Shown: piece after piece, positions 18,985 to 27,960 of the stretch
Layout: every line of letters begins with the position of its first letter
Numbering within the stretch: the first letter of the stretch is position 1
NCBI GenBank assembly: GCA_937928755.1
Contig: CALEZI010000107.1
Coordinates: 17,175-81,174 of the forward strand
Length of the DNA stretch: 64,000 nucleotides
From: an uncultured Rhodanobacteraceae bacterium
GTDB lineage: Bacteria; Pseudomonadota; Gammaproteobacteria; Xanthomonadales; SZUA-5
Direction of reading: 5' to 3'
The notes under the pieces: generated by a model
Databases searched by the model: none
What the model was told of the DNA's origin: nothing
The model's input: the letters and a program-made list of their open reading frames with translations, nothing else
Made by a program: the position numbers and the translations under genes

Positions 18985-19326
18985 TCAGGATGACGCCTTG
19001 GGGTGCGCCAGCATGGCGGCATCGTAGCGGGCCATCTGCTCGGCGCTGGCTTGCGCCTGATGCAGTGCTTTCCATTCCGGGAAGGGCATGCCGTAAACGT
19101 ATTCGCGCGCCTGCTCGCGGCTCAGCGTGGTACCGACGCCAGCAGCGGCCTGTTGGTACCAGTCCGCCAGGCAGTTGCGGCAGAAGCCGGCGAGGATCAT
19201 CAGATCGATGTTCTGAACGTCGCTGCGTTGCCGCAGGTGGGCAATCAGGCTACGAAAGGCTGCCGCTTCGATGGCGTCGCTGCTGGCGTTCGATGCGGTG
19301 GTTGTCACGGGTTCGTTGCAGGTCAT
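18985..19326 (-). CDS. DUF1244 family protein
   Basis: Small cytoplasmic protein of 113 residues. Residues about 22-105 match the DUF1244 family, with the signature LAGFCRNCLADWYQQAA and YGMPFPEWKA. The CxxC pair in FCRNC suggests metal or redox chemistry, but no function is established. The start (MTCNEP at 19324-19326) has AGGAG about 8 bases upstream; the open frame reaching 19599 is spurious. It is convergent with nothing nearby and divergent from the TRAP operon. Confidence 0.85.
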   Translation of the reverse strand: MTCNEPVTTTASNASSDAIEAAAFRSLIAHLRQRSDVQNIDLMILAGFCRNCLADWYQQAAAGVGTTLSREQAREYVYGMPFPEWKALHQAQASAEQMARYDAAMLAHPKASS

Positions 19327-19496
19327 GGCTCTACTCCTGTCGCTTGCGCGTCGAAGAGTAACCAAGCGGCGCCCGCAGGGGAAATGGCCGCTTGGCGGCG
19401 CCGTGTGTTTGCCGGGTTTGCCGGCACGCGCCGTTGGCGTTACAGCAAGGCTCGCTGGCGTAGACTTGCGAATTTGCGGTCTGATCCGGTCTGGCG

Positions 19497-20375
19497 ATGA
19501 ACGCCTGCGTGCCACTATTACGTCTGTTGCGATGCGCAGCGATGCTGCTGTTGGCGGCTGCCCTGGCGGCCTGCGTTTCGCTGGTCGATCGCGCTTCAAC
19601 GCGATTGGGCGAGCAGTTGTCGGCCGGCATTCTCGATCACGATGATCCGGACACCGTTGCGGCGGGGTTGCCGGCCTATCTGCTGCTGCTCGATGGCCTC
19701 AATCACGACGGTGCCGACAATCCTTCACGACTGTGTCTGGCTGCGGAACTCTACGGTGCTTATGCGGGGTCCTTCGTGCTCGAGGCCGAGCGCGCAAGCC
19801 GGCTTGCTCGGCGGGCGCTGGGTTACGCCGAACGCGCGGCGTGCGCCACCGATGGCCAATGGTGCGCTCTGAGCAAGCGCAAGTTCGAGGAGGTCGATGC
19901 CGCGCTGGCGCAGGCGAGCGTCGATCATGTCGACGCCTTGCACTGCCTCGGCGCCGCCTGGGCCGGTTACATTCAGGCAAACGCCGCCGACTGGAACGCA
20001 ATCGCGGCGATCCCCAAGGCGCGACGCGTGATCGAGCGCGCCGTCGAGCTGGATCCCGGGTTTCGCCAGGGACAAGGCCAGTTGTATCTCGGCGTGATGA
20101 ACTCGTTGCTGCCGCCGGCCTACGGCGGCAAGCCGGAACTGGCGCAACAGTACTTCGAGGACGCCCTGCGGCGATCTGCGGGGCGCAACCAGATGGTGCG
20201 CGTGCTGTATGCGCGTCACTACGCACGTCTGGTGTTCGACCAGACCTTGCACGATCGCTTGATCGACGAGGCGCTTGCGGCCGATCCGGAGGTGCCGGGC
20301 ATGACTTTGATGAACACACTGGCGCAGCGTCAGGCGCTGGCGTTGAAGGCCAATTCCAGGGAATATTTCGAATGA
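19497..20375 (+). CDS. TRAP transporter-associated lipoprotein TatT
   Basis: A 292-residue lipoprotein: signal peptide with lipobox ALAAC (Cys26), then a helical TPR-like TatT domain. TatT proteins form ring-shaped trimers that can bind the TRAP substrate-binding protein, as described for Treponema Tp0956. It leads a tight operon with dctP, dctQ and dctM; the dctP start overlaps its stop by 4 bases. That context supports the assignment more than any single motif. Confidence 0.82.
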   Translation: MNACVPLLRLLRCAAMLLLAAALAACVSLVDRASTRLGEQLSAGILDHDDPDTVAAGLPAYLLLLDGLNHDGADNPSRLCLAAELYGAYAGSFVLEAERASRLARRALGYAERAACATDGQWCALSKRKFEEVDAALAQASVDHVDALHCLGAAWAGYIQANAADWNAIAAIPKARRVIERAVELDPGFRQGQGQLYLGVMNSLLPPAYGGKPELAQQYFEDALRRSAGRNQMVRVLYARHYARLVFDQTLHDRLIDEALAADPEVPGMTLMNTLAQRQALALKANSREYFE

Positions 20376-21367
20376 AGATCATGTCTGCGGCGTGGGTGCT
20401 GATCGCTGCCGCCGCCGTTGCCGCGCCACTGCCGGCGGCCTCGCTGAAGATCGCCACGCTGGCGCCGGAAGGCAGTTCCTGGATGCGCGAAATGCGTGCC
20501 GCGGGCGACGAGTTGAAGGCCAGGACCGAGGGCCGCGTGGACCTCAGGTTCTTTCCCGGCGGCGTCATGGGCAATGGCGAAACCGTGCTGCGCAAGATCA
20601 AGCTGGGTCAGTTGCAGGGTGGCGCCTTTGCGGCGAGTGAGCTGACCGGTGTGAACCCAGATGCAGCGGTCTACGGGTTGCCGTTCACCTTCAGCAATGT
20701 CGCCGAAGTGCAGCAGGTGCGGCGGCAACTCGATCCGCTGATCAAGGCCGGATTCGAGCGCAACGGCATGGTGGTCGCCGGCATGACGGGCGGCGGCTTC
20801 ATCTACATGATGAGCACCCGCCCGATCAGCACCCAGGCGCAGATGCGTGCGACCAAGGTGTGGGTGCCGGAGGGCGACAACATCGGCCGCATCGCCTTCG
20901 AGGAAGCCGGCATCACGCCGGTACAGCTCGCGCTCGGCGACGTCTACACCAGCTTGCAGACCGGGCTCATTGAAACCGTGGGCAATACCACCACCGGCGC
21001 CGTGGCATTCCAGTGGACCACCCGGCTCAAGGTCATGGTCGACCTGCCGGTGTCGTACACGATCGGAATCCTGGCGATCGACAAGAAGGCGCTGGGCCGC
21101 CTGTCGGCGGAAGATCAGTCGGCGGTGGTTGCCAGCATCGACGCCGCATTCGTGCGTCTCGAGAGCAGCAACGCGGCGGACGATCTGGCGACCCGCGAGA
21201 CCTTGCGCAATGAGGGAATCGAGATCGTTGCCCCGGTCGCCGCGGAGACTGCGGCGTGGCGCGACGTCGGCAGGCGTACGCGCGAGCGCATGCGCGCAGA
21301 GGGACTGCTGTCGTCGCAGATCCTCGATGCGCTGCAGCAGGCGCAGTCGGCGGTGCCGGCGCCGTGA
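20372..21367 (+). CDS. TRAP transporter substrate-binding protein DctP
   Basis: Periplasmic solute-binding protein of 331 residues with a signal peptide (cleavage near residue 23, PLPAAS). Family marks are the N-terminal segment LKIATLAPEGSSWMREM, FFPGGVMGNGETVLRKI, and TKVWVPEGDNIGRIAFEEAG. The latter holds the region where organic-acid TRAP receptors usually place the carboxylate-binding Arg; here the Arg is shifted, so the ligand may not be a simple C4-dicarboxylate. Start in ATGA with the tatT stop, so translation is coupled. Confidence 0.88.
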   Translation: MKIMSAAWVLIAAAAVAAPLPAASLKIATLAPEGSSWMREMRAAGDELKARTEGRVDLRFFPGGVMGNGETVLRKIKLGQLQGGAFAASELTGVNPDAAVYGLPFTFSNVAEVQQVRRQLDPLIKAGFERNGMVVAGMTGGGFIYMMSTRPISTQAQMRATKVWVPEGDNIGRIAFEEAGITPVQLALGDVYTSLQTGLIETVGNTTTGAVAFQWTTRLKVMVDLPVSYTIGILAIDKKALGRLSAEDQSAVVASIDAAFVRLESSNAADDLATRETLRNEGIEIVAPVAAETAAWRDVGRRTRERMRAEGLLSSQILDALQQAQSAVPAP

Positions 21368-21858
21368 TCGATGGCTTGGGCGACTTTGCGCGCAAGCTCT
21401 CGCGCGTCGTTGCGCAGATCGAGAACGCTTTGCTGGCAGGGTTGGGACTCGGCTTGCTGATTGCTGCGGCGGCGCAGTTGCTGTTTCGCATGTGGGGCGC
21501 CGGCCCGGTGTGGCTGGATCCGCTGATGCGCAGCGCGACGCTGTGGTTGGCATTGATCGGCGCGCTTGTCGCCACTCGCGAGGGGCGCCAGTTGCATATC
21601 GATGTGCTGGCGCAGCGGCTGCCGCAGCGCCTGGGTCAGCTGGCCCGGGTGTTGGTTGCCGCGTTCACCGCGGCTGTCTGCGCGCTGTTGGCGCAGGCCA
21701 GTTGGACGCTGCTGCTGCTCGAACGCGAGGGCGGCGGCACGGCGTTTTCCGGCGTACCGAACTGGTGGCTGTTGGCAATCCTGCCGTTGGTGTTCGCGCT
21801 GATGGCGCTGCACGCACTGGGTCGGTTGGCGCCCGCGCCGGACGGGCAGCCAGGATGA
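21364..21858 (+). CDS. TRAP transporter small membrane subunit DctQ
   Basis: A 164-residue protein with four predicted transmembrane helices and the conserved REGRQLHIDVLAQRL loop. I place the start at the GTG at 21364, which forms GTGA with the dctP stop; upstream in-frame starts lie inside dctP. It pairs with DctM to form the membrane complex. The dctM ATG overlaps its stop by 4 bases. Confidence 0.87.
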   Translation: MIDGLGDFARKLSRVVAQIENALLAGLGLGLLIAAAAQLLFRMWGAGPVWLDPLMRSATLWLALIGALVATREGRQLHIDVLAQRLPQRLGQLARVLVAAFTAAVCALLAQASWTLLLLEREGGGTAFSGVPNWWLLAILPLVFALMALHALGRLAPAPDGQPG

Positions 21859-23138
21859 TCTGGATGATCGCGCTGGGATTGTTGCTGCTGGCGCTGATGG
21901 GCGCGCCGTTCTTCGCCTTGATCGCCGCGATCGCGCTGCTCGGGTTTCACAGCCAGGGCTACGATCTTGCGATTGTCGCCGTCGAGATCAACCGCATCGG
22001 CGAGATGCCGGTACTGGTGGCGATTCCGCTGTTCACGCTGGCCGGTTATCTGCTGAGCGAGAGTGCCGCGCCGCAACGTCTGGTGCGGCTGACCAAGGCG
22101 GCTTTCGGCTGGCTGCCGGGTGGGCTGGCGATCGTCGCGCTGATCGCCAGCGCTTTGTTCACCGCATTGACCGGCGCATCCGGCGTCACCATCGTCGCGC
22201 TCGGCGCGGTGCTGTTCCCGGCGCTGGTCCAGGGGGGCTACAGCGAGCGCTTCGGCCTGGGTCTGGTGACGGCATCCGGCAGCCTCGGCCTGCTGTTCGC
22301 ACCGTCATTGCCGTTGATCATTTATGGCGTCGTTGCCCAGCAACTGAACACCACGCCGCAAGTGTCGGTGGAGCAGTTGTTCATCGCCGGCATCATTCCC
22401 GGCGTGTTGATGCTGCTGGTGCTGTCGGCGTACGCCATCACCCAGTCGCCGCGGATTCCGCGCGAACAGCGACGCTTCGACTGGCGCGACGCGCGTGCCG
22501 CGATCTGGGATGCGCGTTGGGAACTGCCGTTGCCGGTACTGGTGCTCGGCGGCATCTATTCCGGGCGCATCGCGCCGTCCGAGGCGGCAGCATTGACCGC
22601 CGTCTACGTGTTCCTGGTCAGCGTTGTGATTCGTCGCGAGATCGCGCTCAAGCGGCTGCCGACCATCGTGCGCGAGGCGATGATGCTGGTCGGCGGCATC
22701 CTGCTGATCCTCGGCGCCGCGTTCGCGCTGACCAATTACCTGATCGATGCCGAGATTCCGACGCAACTGTTCCAGTGGGTGCAGGCCCACGTCAGCCAGA
22801 AGTGGATTTTCCTGCTGGTACTGAATGTGTTCCTGCTGTTCTTCGGCATGCTGCTCGAAGGTTATCCGGCGATCGTCGTGCTGACGCCGCTGGTGCTGCC
22901 GATCGCCACGGGTTACGGCATGGACCCGGTGCACTTCGGCATCCTGTTCCTCGCCAACCTGCAGATCGGCCTGTTCCTTGCGCCGCTCGGCATGAACTTG
23001 TTCATTGCCGCCTACCGCTTCGGCCGACCGGTGACCGAAGTGATCCGCGCCAGTTGGCCGTTTTTCCTGCTGCTGCTGGCCTGCACGCTGGCGATCACCT
23101 ACTTGCCGTGGTTGTCGCTGGTGTTACTCGGAAGGTGA
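21855..23138 (+). CDS. TRAP transporter large permease DctM
   Basis: A 427-residue multi-spanning protein (about 11-12 helices) of the DctM/TRAP-T family, the ion-coupled transport subunit. Recognisable segments are ALFTALTGASGVTIVALG, GSLGLLFAPSLPLIIYG, and LEGYPAIVVLTPLVLPIA. It ends the tatT-dctPQM operon. A palindromic repeat starts 15 bases after the stop. Confidence 0.93.
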   Translation: MIWMIALGLLLLALMGAPFFALIAAIALLGFHSQGYDLAIVAVEINRIGEMPVLVAIPLFTLAGYLLSESAAPQRLVRLTKAAFGWLPGGLAIVALIASALFTALTGASGVTIVALGAVLFPALVQGGYSERFGLGLVTASGSLGLLFAPSLPLIIYGVVAQQLNTTPQVSVEQLFIAGIIPGVLMLLVLSAYAITQSPRIPREQRRFDWRDARAAIWDARWELPLPVLVLGGIYSGRIAPSEAAALTAVYVFLVSVVIRREIALKRLPTIVREAMMLVGGILLILGAAFALTNYLIDAEIPTQLFQWVQAHVSQKWIFLLVLNVFLLFFGMLLEGYPAIVVLTPLVLPIATGYGMDPVHFGILFLANLQIGLFLAPLGMNLFIAAYRFGRPVTEVIRASWPFFLLLLACTLAITYLPWLSLVLLGR

Positions 23139-23152
23139 AGCGGTGTCGCCGG

Positions 23153-23230
23153 TTTGTAGGAGCGACGTGCACGTCGCGACCGGCAACTCGCCGAGCTTGA
23201 CGGTCGCGGCGTACACGCCGCTCCTACAAC
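23153..23230. repeat. Palindromic intergenic repeat, copy A (after dctM)
   Basis: The left half begins TGTAGGAGCGACGTGCACG and the right half ends with the complement (CGCCGCTCCTACA). Each half also contains its own palindrome (GCGACGTGCACGTCGC; GCGGCGTACACGCCGC). The same element is found at 41708-41777. It resembles REP/BIME-type repeats by structure and position at an operon end, but I cannot name a family. Confidence 0.82.
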
Positions 23231-23297
23231 GCCGACTTTATCCCGGCGGCTGTGCTGCATCTGCTGACAACCAACACCAACAACCAACAACCGTTTT

Positions 23298-25001
23298 TCA
23301 GGCGCCCGGTAGCTTGTGCACCGAGGTCGGCGAGTCGCGCAGTTCGCGGCGCAGGATCTTGCCGACGTTGGTCTTCGGCAGCTCCATGCGGAACTCGATG
23401 ATCTTCGGCTGCTTGTAGCCGGTCAGTTGCGCGCGGCAGTGCGCCTTGACGTCTTCGATGCTCAGGTTCGGATCCTTCTTGACGATCACCAGCTTGACCG
23501 CCTCGCCCGACTTGTCGTCGGGTACGCCCACCGCGGCGACTTCAAGCACGCCGGGGTGGGTGGCGACGACATCCTCGATCTCGTTCGGATAGACGTTGAA
23601 GCCGGACACCAGGATCATGTCCTTCTTGCGGTCGACGATGTAGAAGTAACCGCGTTCGTCCATCTTGCCGATGTCGCCGGTGCGCAGCCAGCCATCGGCG
23701 GTGATGGTCTTGGCGGTTTCTTCCGGGCGCTGCCAGTAGCCCTTCATCACCTGCGGGCCGCGGATGCAGATCTCGCCGATGTCGCCTTGTGGCAGCAACT
23801 TGCCGTCATCGTCCTGGATCGACAGCTCGGTGCTCGGCGCGGGCACGCCGATCGAGCCGGTGAACTCGCGGGTATCGGGACGATTGACCGTGGCCACGGG
23901 TGAGCTTTCGGTCATGCCGTAGCCTTCGAACAGCGCGCACTTGGTGACCTGTTGCCACTTTTCGGCCACCGCGCGCTGCACCGCCATGCCGCCGCCCATC
24001 GACAGCTTCAGTGTGCTGAAGTCGAGCTCGGCGAAACCCGGTGTGTTGAGCAGGCCGTTGAACAGCGTGTTGACGCCGGTGACGATGGTGAAACGGTACT
24101 TGCCGAGTTCCTTGACGAAACCCGCCATGTCGCGCGGATTGGTGATCAGCACGTTGAGGCCGCCGACGTTCATGAACACCAGGCAGTTACAGGTCAGCGC
24201 GAAGATGTGATACAGCGGCAGCGCGGTGATGATGATCTCCTGCCCTTCCTTCACCGTCGGGCCGAACCAGTGTTTCACCTGCAGCATGTTCGCGATCATG
24301 TTGCGGTGGGTCAGCATGGCGCCCTTGGACACGCCAGTGGTGCCACCGGTGTATTGCAGGAAGGCGAGATCCTCGGGACCGATATCGGTCGGCGGCAACG
24401 ACTGGCCGGCGCCCTTGCTCAGCGCATCGTTGAACTTCACCGCGCCGGGCAGGTTGAATGGCGGTACCGCCTTCTTGCGGTACTTGACGACGAAGTTGAC
24501 GATCAGCGACTTCGGAAAACCGAGCATGTCGCCGACCGCCGAAGTGATCACATGCTTGACCGGCGTGTCCTTGATCACTTCTTCCAGCGTGGTCGCGAAA
24601 TTTTCCAGCACCAGGATTGCCGACGCGCCGGAGTCGTTGAGCTGATGCTTGAGCTCGCGCGCGGTGTACATCGGGTTGGTGTTCACCACCGTCAGGCCGG
24701 CGCGCAGGATGCCGAGCAAGGCGACCGGGTACTGCAGCACGTTGGGCAGCATGATGGCGACACGGTCGCCCTTCTTCAGGCCGAGCTGGTTGCGCAGGTA
24801 ACATCCGAACTGCAGGCTGGCCTTGTCGAGGTCGCCGTAGCTCATCGCCTTGTCCATGTTGACGAAGGCAGGGCGGTGGCGGAAACGGTCGAAAGCAACC
24901 TTCATGACGTCGGCGACCGATTTGAACTCATTGGTGTCGATCGTTGCCGGCGTACCCGTCGGGTACTGCGCCAGCCACGGTTGCGCCTGTGCGGTGCTCA
25001 T
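23298..25001 (-). CDS. fadD: Long-chain fatty acid-CoA ligase FadD
   Basis: ATP-dependent activation of fatty acids to acyl-CoA for degradation or lipid synthesis. 567 residues. The P-loop YTGGTTGVSKGAM is at about 217-229, the A5 motif YGMTESSPV is present, the fatty acyl-CoA synthetase signature GWLRTGDIGKMDERGYFYIVDRK is intact (split here as GWLRTGDIGKMD and ERGYFYIVDRK), and the adenylation lysine lies in NVGKILRRELRD near the C-terminus. The start MSTAQ (24999-25001) follows GGAGGGAG. It is divergent from a small lipoprotein gene. Confidence 0.94.
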   Translation of the reverse strand: MSTAQAQPWLAQYPTGTPATIDTNEFKSVADVMKVAFDRFRHRPAFVNMDKAMSYGDLDKASLQFGCYLRNQLGLKKGDRVAIMLPNVLQYPVALLGILRAGLTVVNTNPMYTARELKHQLNDSGASAILVLENFATTLEEVIKDTPVKHVITSAVGDMLGFPKSLIVNFVVKYRKKAVPPFNLPGAVKFNDALSKGAGQSLPPTDIGPEDLAFLQYTGGTTGVSKGAMLTHRNMIANMLQVKHWFGPTVKEGQEIIITALPLYHIFALTCNCLVFMNVGGLNVLITNPRDMAGFVKELGKYRFTIVTGVNTLFNGLLNTPGFAELDFSTLKLSMGGGMAVQRAVAEKWQQVTKCALFEGYGMTESSPVATVNRPDTREFTGSIGVPAPSTELSIQDDDGKLLPQGDIGEICIRGPQVMKGYWQRPEETAKTITADGWLRTGDIGKMDERGYFYIVDRKKDMILVSGFNVYPNEIEDVVATHPGVLEVAAVGVPDDKSGEAVKLVIVKKDPNLSIEDVKAHCRAQLTGYKQPKIIEFRMELPKTNVGKILRRELRDSPTSVHKLPGA

Positions 25002-25094
25002 CGTCTCCCTCCTCGGATGATCGCGTCCGTGATGCCAGAAGCGGTACGCTGCTGACGTGTTGGGTCGAAAATAACCGCAATGACGGGGGATGTC

Positions 25095-25556
25095 ATGCAA
25101 GGACTTGGGAATTCACCGGTTGGCCGCTGTTTGCTCGGCGCAATTGCCGTGGTGTGCGCACTGCTGATGACGGCCTGCTCGCGCAGTCCCAGCGAGCAGG
25201 CGCTGCGCGATACCCTCGACAGCCTGGAAATTGCCGGCGAAACCCGCGACGTCGGCGACTTCATGGAATTCGTGGCCGACGATTTTGTCGGCAACAGCAG
25301 CGAATTCGACCGCAAGGGCCTGGAGCGACTGCTGCGTTTGGTCGCCATGCGCCACCAGAGCATCAGCGTGGTCCGTAGTGGCCTGGAGATCGAGATGCAC
25401 GGCGCGCGCGCCGTGGTGCGCATGCGAATCCTGGTGACCGGCGGCAGCGGCGGATTGATTCCCGACTCAGGTCAGTTGTTCGACACCGAAAGCGCCTGGC
25501 GCTTCATCGATGGCGAATGGCAACTCGGCAGCGCGAGCTGGAAGCCGGCAGGATAG
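25095..25556 (+). CDS. Small lipoprotein with NTF2-like fold
   Basis: About 153 residues: a signal peptide with lipobox LMTAC (Cys28), then a domain of NTF2/SnoaL type (alternating helices and sheet; FMEFVADDFVG and ending ESAWRFIDGEWQLGSASW). No catalytic residues can be named. I prefer the ATG at 25095 because GGGGGA lies 5 bases before it; the ATG at 25080 has no ribosome binding site. Divergent from fadD with under 100 bases between. Confidence 0.7.
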   Translation: MQGLGNSPVGRCLLGAIAVVCALLMTACSRSPSEQALRDTLDSLEIAGETRDVGDFMEFVADDFVGNSSEFDRKGLERLLRLVAMRHQSISVVRSGLEIEMHGARAVVRMRILVTGGSGGLIPDSGQLFDTESAWRFIDGEWQLGSASWKPAG

Positions 25557-25595
25557 GTGTGGCTGGAGGGCGGTGGTTGATCTTGCCGGGGCAGT

Positions 25596-26225
25596 TCAGG
25601 CGTCCAGTTCCGCCGCTGTCGCGCGCACGCGCGCGACGCAGGTCCACGCGCTGCCGAACACGATCACGGCGAGCGCCACGATCATCGCGTACTGCGATGC
25701 GTATTGGGCGCTTTCCCAGGCCACCGCCAGGCAGCCCAGCGTGAGCACGAACATGCGCTGCGGTTTTGCCTGCGGGCCGCGGAAGTCCTGCTTCAGGCCG
25801 AGACTGCCGCCGAGCAGGCGTATGTATGCCGTCAGCACCGCCAACAACGCCGCCAGCCAGCCCAGCGTCGGCAGCCCGACGCCATAACCGGCGCCGATCA
25901 GAAACAGACTGTCGGCTATGCGGTCCGGGATCTCGTTGTAGAGCGCGCCGGTCGGCGTGCCTTTGCCGCCCTCGACCGCCACCATGCCGTCGATCAGATT
26001 GCACAACAATCGCAGCTGGATGCAGATCGCCGCAAACACCATCGCTACCGGCCAATCCGGGCGCAACAACAAGAGGCCTCCGTTCAGCGCGAAGCCGATG
26101 CTGGCGAGCGAGATCTGGTTCGGCGTGACCTTCGTCGCCGAAAGTCGTCGCGACAGCCAGCGCGCCCAGGCGGTGCTGCGGCTGGTCAGGGGGCGGCGGG
26201 CGTCGGTGGCAGGCGATTCGCTCAT
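25596..26225 (-). CDS. CDP-alcohol phosphatidyltransferase family protein with variant motif
   Basis: Integral membrane protein of 209 residues with about six helices, expected to join a CDP-activated lipid to an alcohol. The canonical signature DxxDGxxAR(x8)GxxxDxxxD aligns to residues 76-101, but the first Asp is Asn76, the Arg is Val84, and the third Asp is Asn97; Asp79, Gly80, Gly93 and Asp101 are kept, and an extra Asp105 follows. The PlsC-like and CdsA genes start on the other strand 170 bases away, so the trio looks like a phospholipid or lipid-conjugate cassette, similar to E. coli ynbA-ynbB. The start MSESPATD is inferred from domain length; no strong ribosome site is seen. Confidence 0.82.
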   Translation of the reverse strand: MSESPATDARRPLTSRSTAWARWLSRRLSATKVTPNQISLASIGFALNGGLLLLRPDWPVAMVFAAICIQLRLLCNLIDGMVAVEGGKGTPTGALYNEIPDRIADSLFLIGAGYGVGLPTLGWLAALLAVLTAYIRLLGGSLGLKQDFRGPQAKPQRMFVLTLGCLAVAWESAQYASQYAMIVALAVIVFGSAWTCVARVRATAAELDA

Positions 26226-26395
26226 GGCGGCAAAGGACCAGTCGGGGTAACGCGAGTCTATCGGCTGCGCGCCTTGCTGCGCCGCACGCGGCTGCCAGCG
26301 AACGGCCAGTATTGCCACGCAGGTGGCCGCCGCATGTCCTGATCGTCCCCCTGTTATCGTTCTTTCCGGCATTCCCGCCTTGCGAGACCTTGCTG

Positions 26396-27028
26396 ATGCT
26401 GGAAACCCTCGCCCGCTGGTCGATGCTGAGCGTGGCCCACGTCCTGACCGGCGTGCGCGGCGTGACGACGACGCCATTACCGAGCAAACCCTGTGTGTAC
26501 TTCGGCAACCATGTCAGCCACGGCGACTTTGCGCTGATCTGGGCGGTGTTGCCGTCGGCGCAGCGCGCGCGAACGCGGCCGGTGGCCGGCGCGGATTACT
26601 GGGAGAAGGGCCCGCTGCGACGCTATGTCGGGCGCAAGGTGGTGCGCGCGGTGCTGATCGAGCGCGAGCGCGAGCAGCGCAACGAGGATCCGATCGCGCA
26701 GATGTCCGCTGTACTGGCGGGCGGCGAAAACCTGATCCTGTTTCCCGAAGGCACGCGCAACCTGACCGATGACGTCCTGTTGCCCTTCAAGAGCGGCTTG
26801 TATCACCTTGGTCGCAGTAACCCGGGCTTGCCCCTGGTGCCAGTCTGGATCGACAACCTGCATCGGGTATTGCCCAAGGGCGAGCTGATTCCGATTCCGC
26901 TCTTGTGCACGCTGCACTTCGGCGCGCCGATCGAAGTGGGCGAGGGCGAGGACAAGCCGACCTTTCTGGCGCGGGCGCGCGAGGCGCTGCTGGCGCAGCG
27001 TCCGGCGCACCTCGTGGAGGCCTCATGA
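26396..27028 (+). CDS. PlsC-like 1-acyl-glycerol-3-phosphate acyltransferase
   Basis: Acyltransferase of 210 residues with the catalytic HX4D motif (His39-Asp44 in NHVSHGD) and the phosphate-binding FPEGTR (116-121). The family transfers an acyl group to lysophosphatidic acid or a related acceptor. The start MLETLARW was chosen because the upstream frame to 26312 lies in promoter DNA. Its stop overlaps the cdsA-like start by 4 bases. It may act on an unusual acceptor given the neighbours. Confidence 0.86.
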   Translation: MLETLARWSMLSVAHVLTGVRGVTTTPLPSKPCVYFGNHVSHGDFALIWAVLPSAQRARTRPVAGADYWEKGPLRRYVGRKVVRAVLIEREREQRNEDPIAQMSAVLAGGENLILFPEGTRNLTDDVLLPFKSGLYHLGRSNPGLPLVPVWIDNLHRVLPKGELIPIPLLCTLHFGAPIEVGEGEDKPTFLARAREALLAQRPAHLVEAS

Positions 27029-27960
27029 GCACCACGCTGACATTGTTCCTCGGCATCTTCGTGGTGCTCGGGTTTGCCAGCAGCGTCGCCTTGATCCTGC
27101 GTCTCACGGTGGCCAAAGGGCGACCGCACGCGGTCATCGACAACCTCTTCGATCGCATCAACGCGTGGTGGGTGATGGTGGCGCTGGTGGCGCTCGCGTT
27201 CGCCTTCGGCAAGAGCGGGGTGATCGTGCTGTTTGCGCTGCTCTCGCTGTTGGCGCTGCGCGAGTTCGTGACCCTGACCTATACCCGGCGCAGCGACCAC
27301 CTGGCGCTGGCAATGGCGTTCTACGTCGCGCTGCCGATGCAGTACGCGCTGATCGCCATCGACTGGTACGGCATGTACTCGATCTTCATCCCGGTCTACG
27401 GATTCCTGTTCCTGCCGATCATCTCGGCATTGCGCGCCGATACCACGCGCTTTCTCGACCGCATCGCCGCGGTGCAATGGGCGTTGATGCTGGCGGTGTT
27501 CTGCCTGTCCCATGTGCCGGCCCTGGTGACGCTGCAGATTCCCGGTTTCGAGGGCCGGGAGATCCTGCTGATCGCCTTCCTGGTGATCGTGGTGCAGTCC
27601 AGCGACGTGCTGCAGTACGTCTGGGGCAAACTGTTCGGCAAGCACAAGGTGGCGCCGTCGCTGTCGCCGTCGAAGACCTGGGAAGGACTGATCGGCGGCG
27701 TGTTGTCGTCGACGCTGCTCGGCGCGGGCCTGTGGTGGATCACGCCGTTCACCCCGTTGCAGGCCGCCGGCATCGCGTTTTCGATCAACCTGATGGGTTT
27801 CTTCGGTGGCCTCGTCATGAGCGCGATCAAGCGCGACCACGGGGTCAAGGACTGGGGCCACTTGATCGCCGGCCACGGTGGCGTGCTCGACCGGCTCGAT
27901 TCGGTGCTGTTCTCGGCACCGGTGTTCTTTCATATCGTGCGTTACGGGTTTACGCCGTAA
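27025..27960 (+). CDS. Phosphatidate cytidylyltransferase (CdsA family)
   Basis: A 311-residue membrane protein that makes CDP-diacylglycerol from phosphatidate and CTP. The C-terminal signature is complete: SAIKRDHGVKDWG followed by GHGGVLDRLDS (about residues 265-293). About eight transmembrane helices. Coupled to the acyltransferase by ATGA, with GGAGG 8 bases upstream. As it sits in a cassette away from frr/uppS/dxr, this is probably a second, specialised CdsA (YnbB-like) and not the housekeeping copy. Confidence 0.88.
   Translation: MSTTLTLFLGIFVVLGFASSVALILRLTVAKGRPHAVIDNLFDRINAWWVMVALVALAFAFGKSGVIVLFALLSLLALREFVTLTYTRRSDHLALAMAFYVALPMQYALIAIDWYGMYSIFIPVYGFLFLPIISALRADTTRFLDRIAAVQWALMLAVFCLSHVPALVTLQIPGFEGREILLIAFLVIVVQSSDVLQYVWGKLFGKHKVAPSLSPSKTWEGLIGGVLSSTLLGAGLWWITPFTPLQAAGIAFSINLMGFFGGLVMSAIKRDHGVKDWGHLIAGHGGVLDRLDSVLFSAPVFFHIVRYGFTP

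Noticed and set aside
23143..23418. 91-residue frame over the repeat after dctM
   Set aside because: It translates the palindromic repeat and the end of fadD in the wrong direction.
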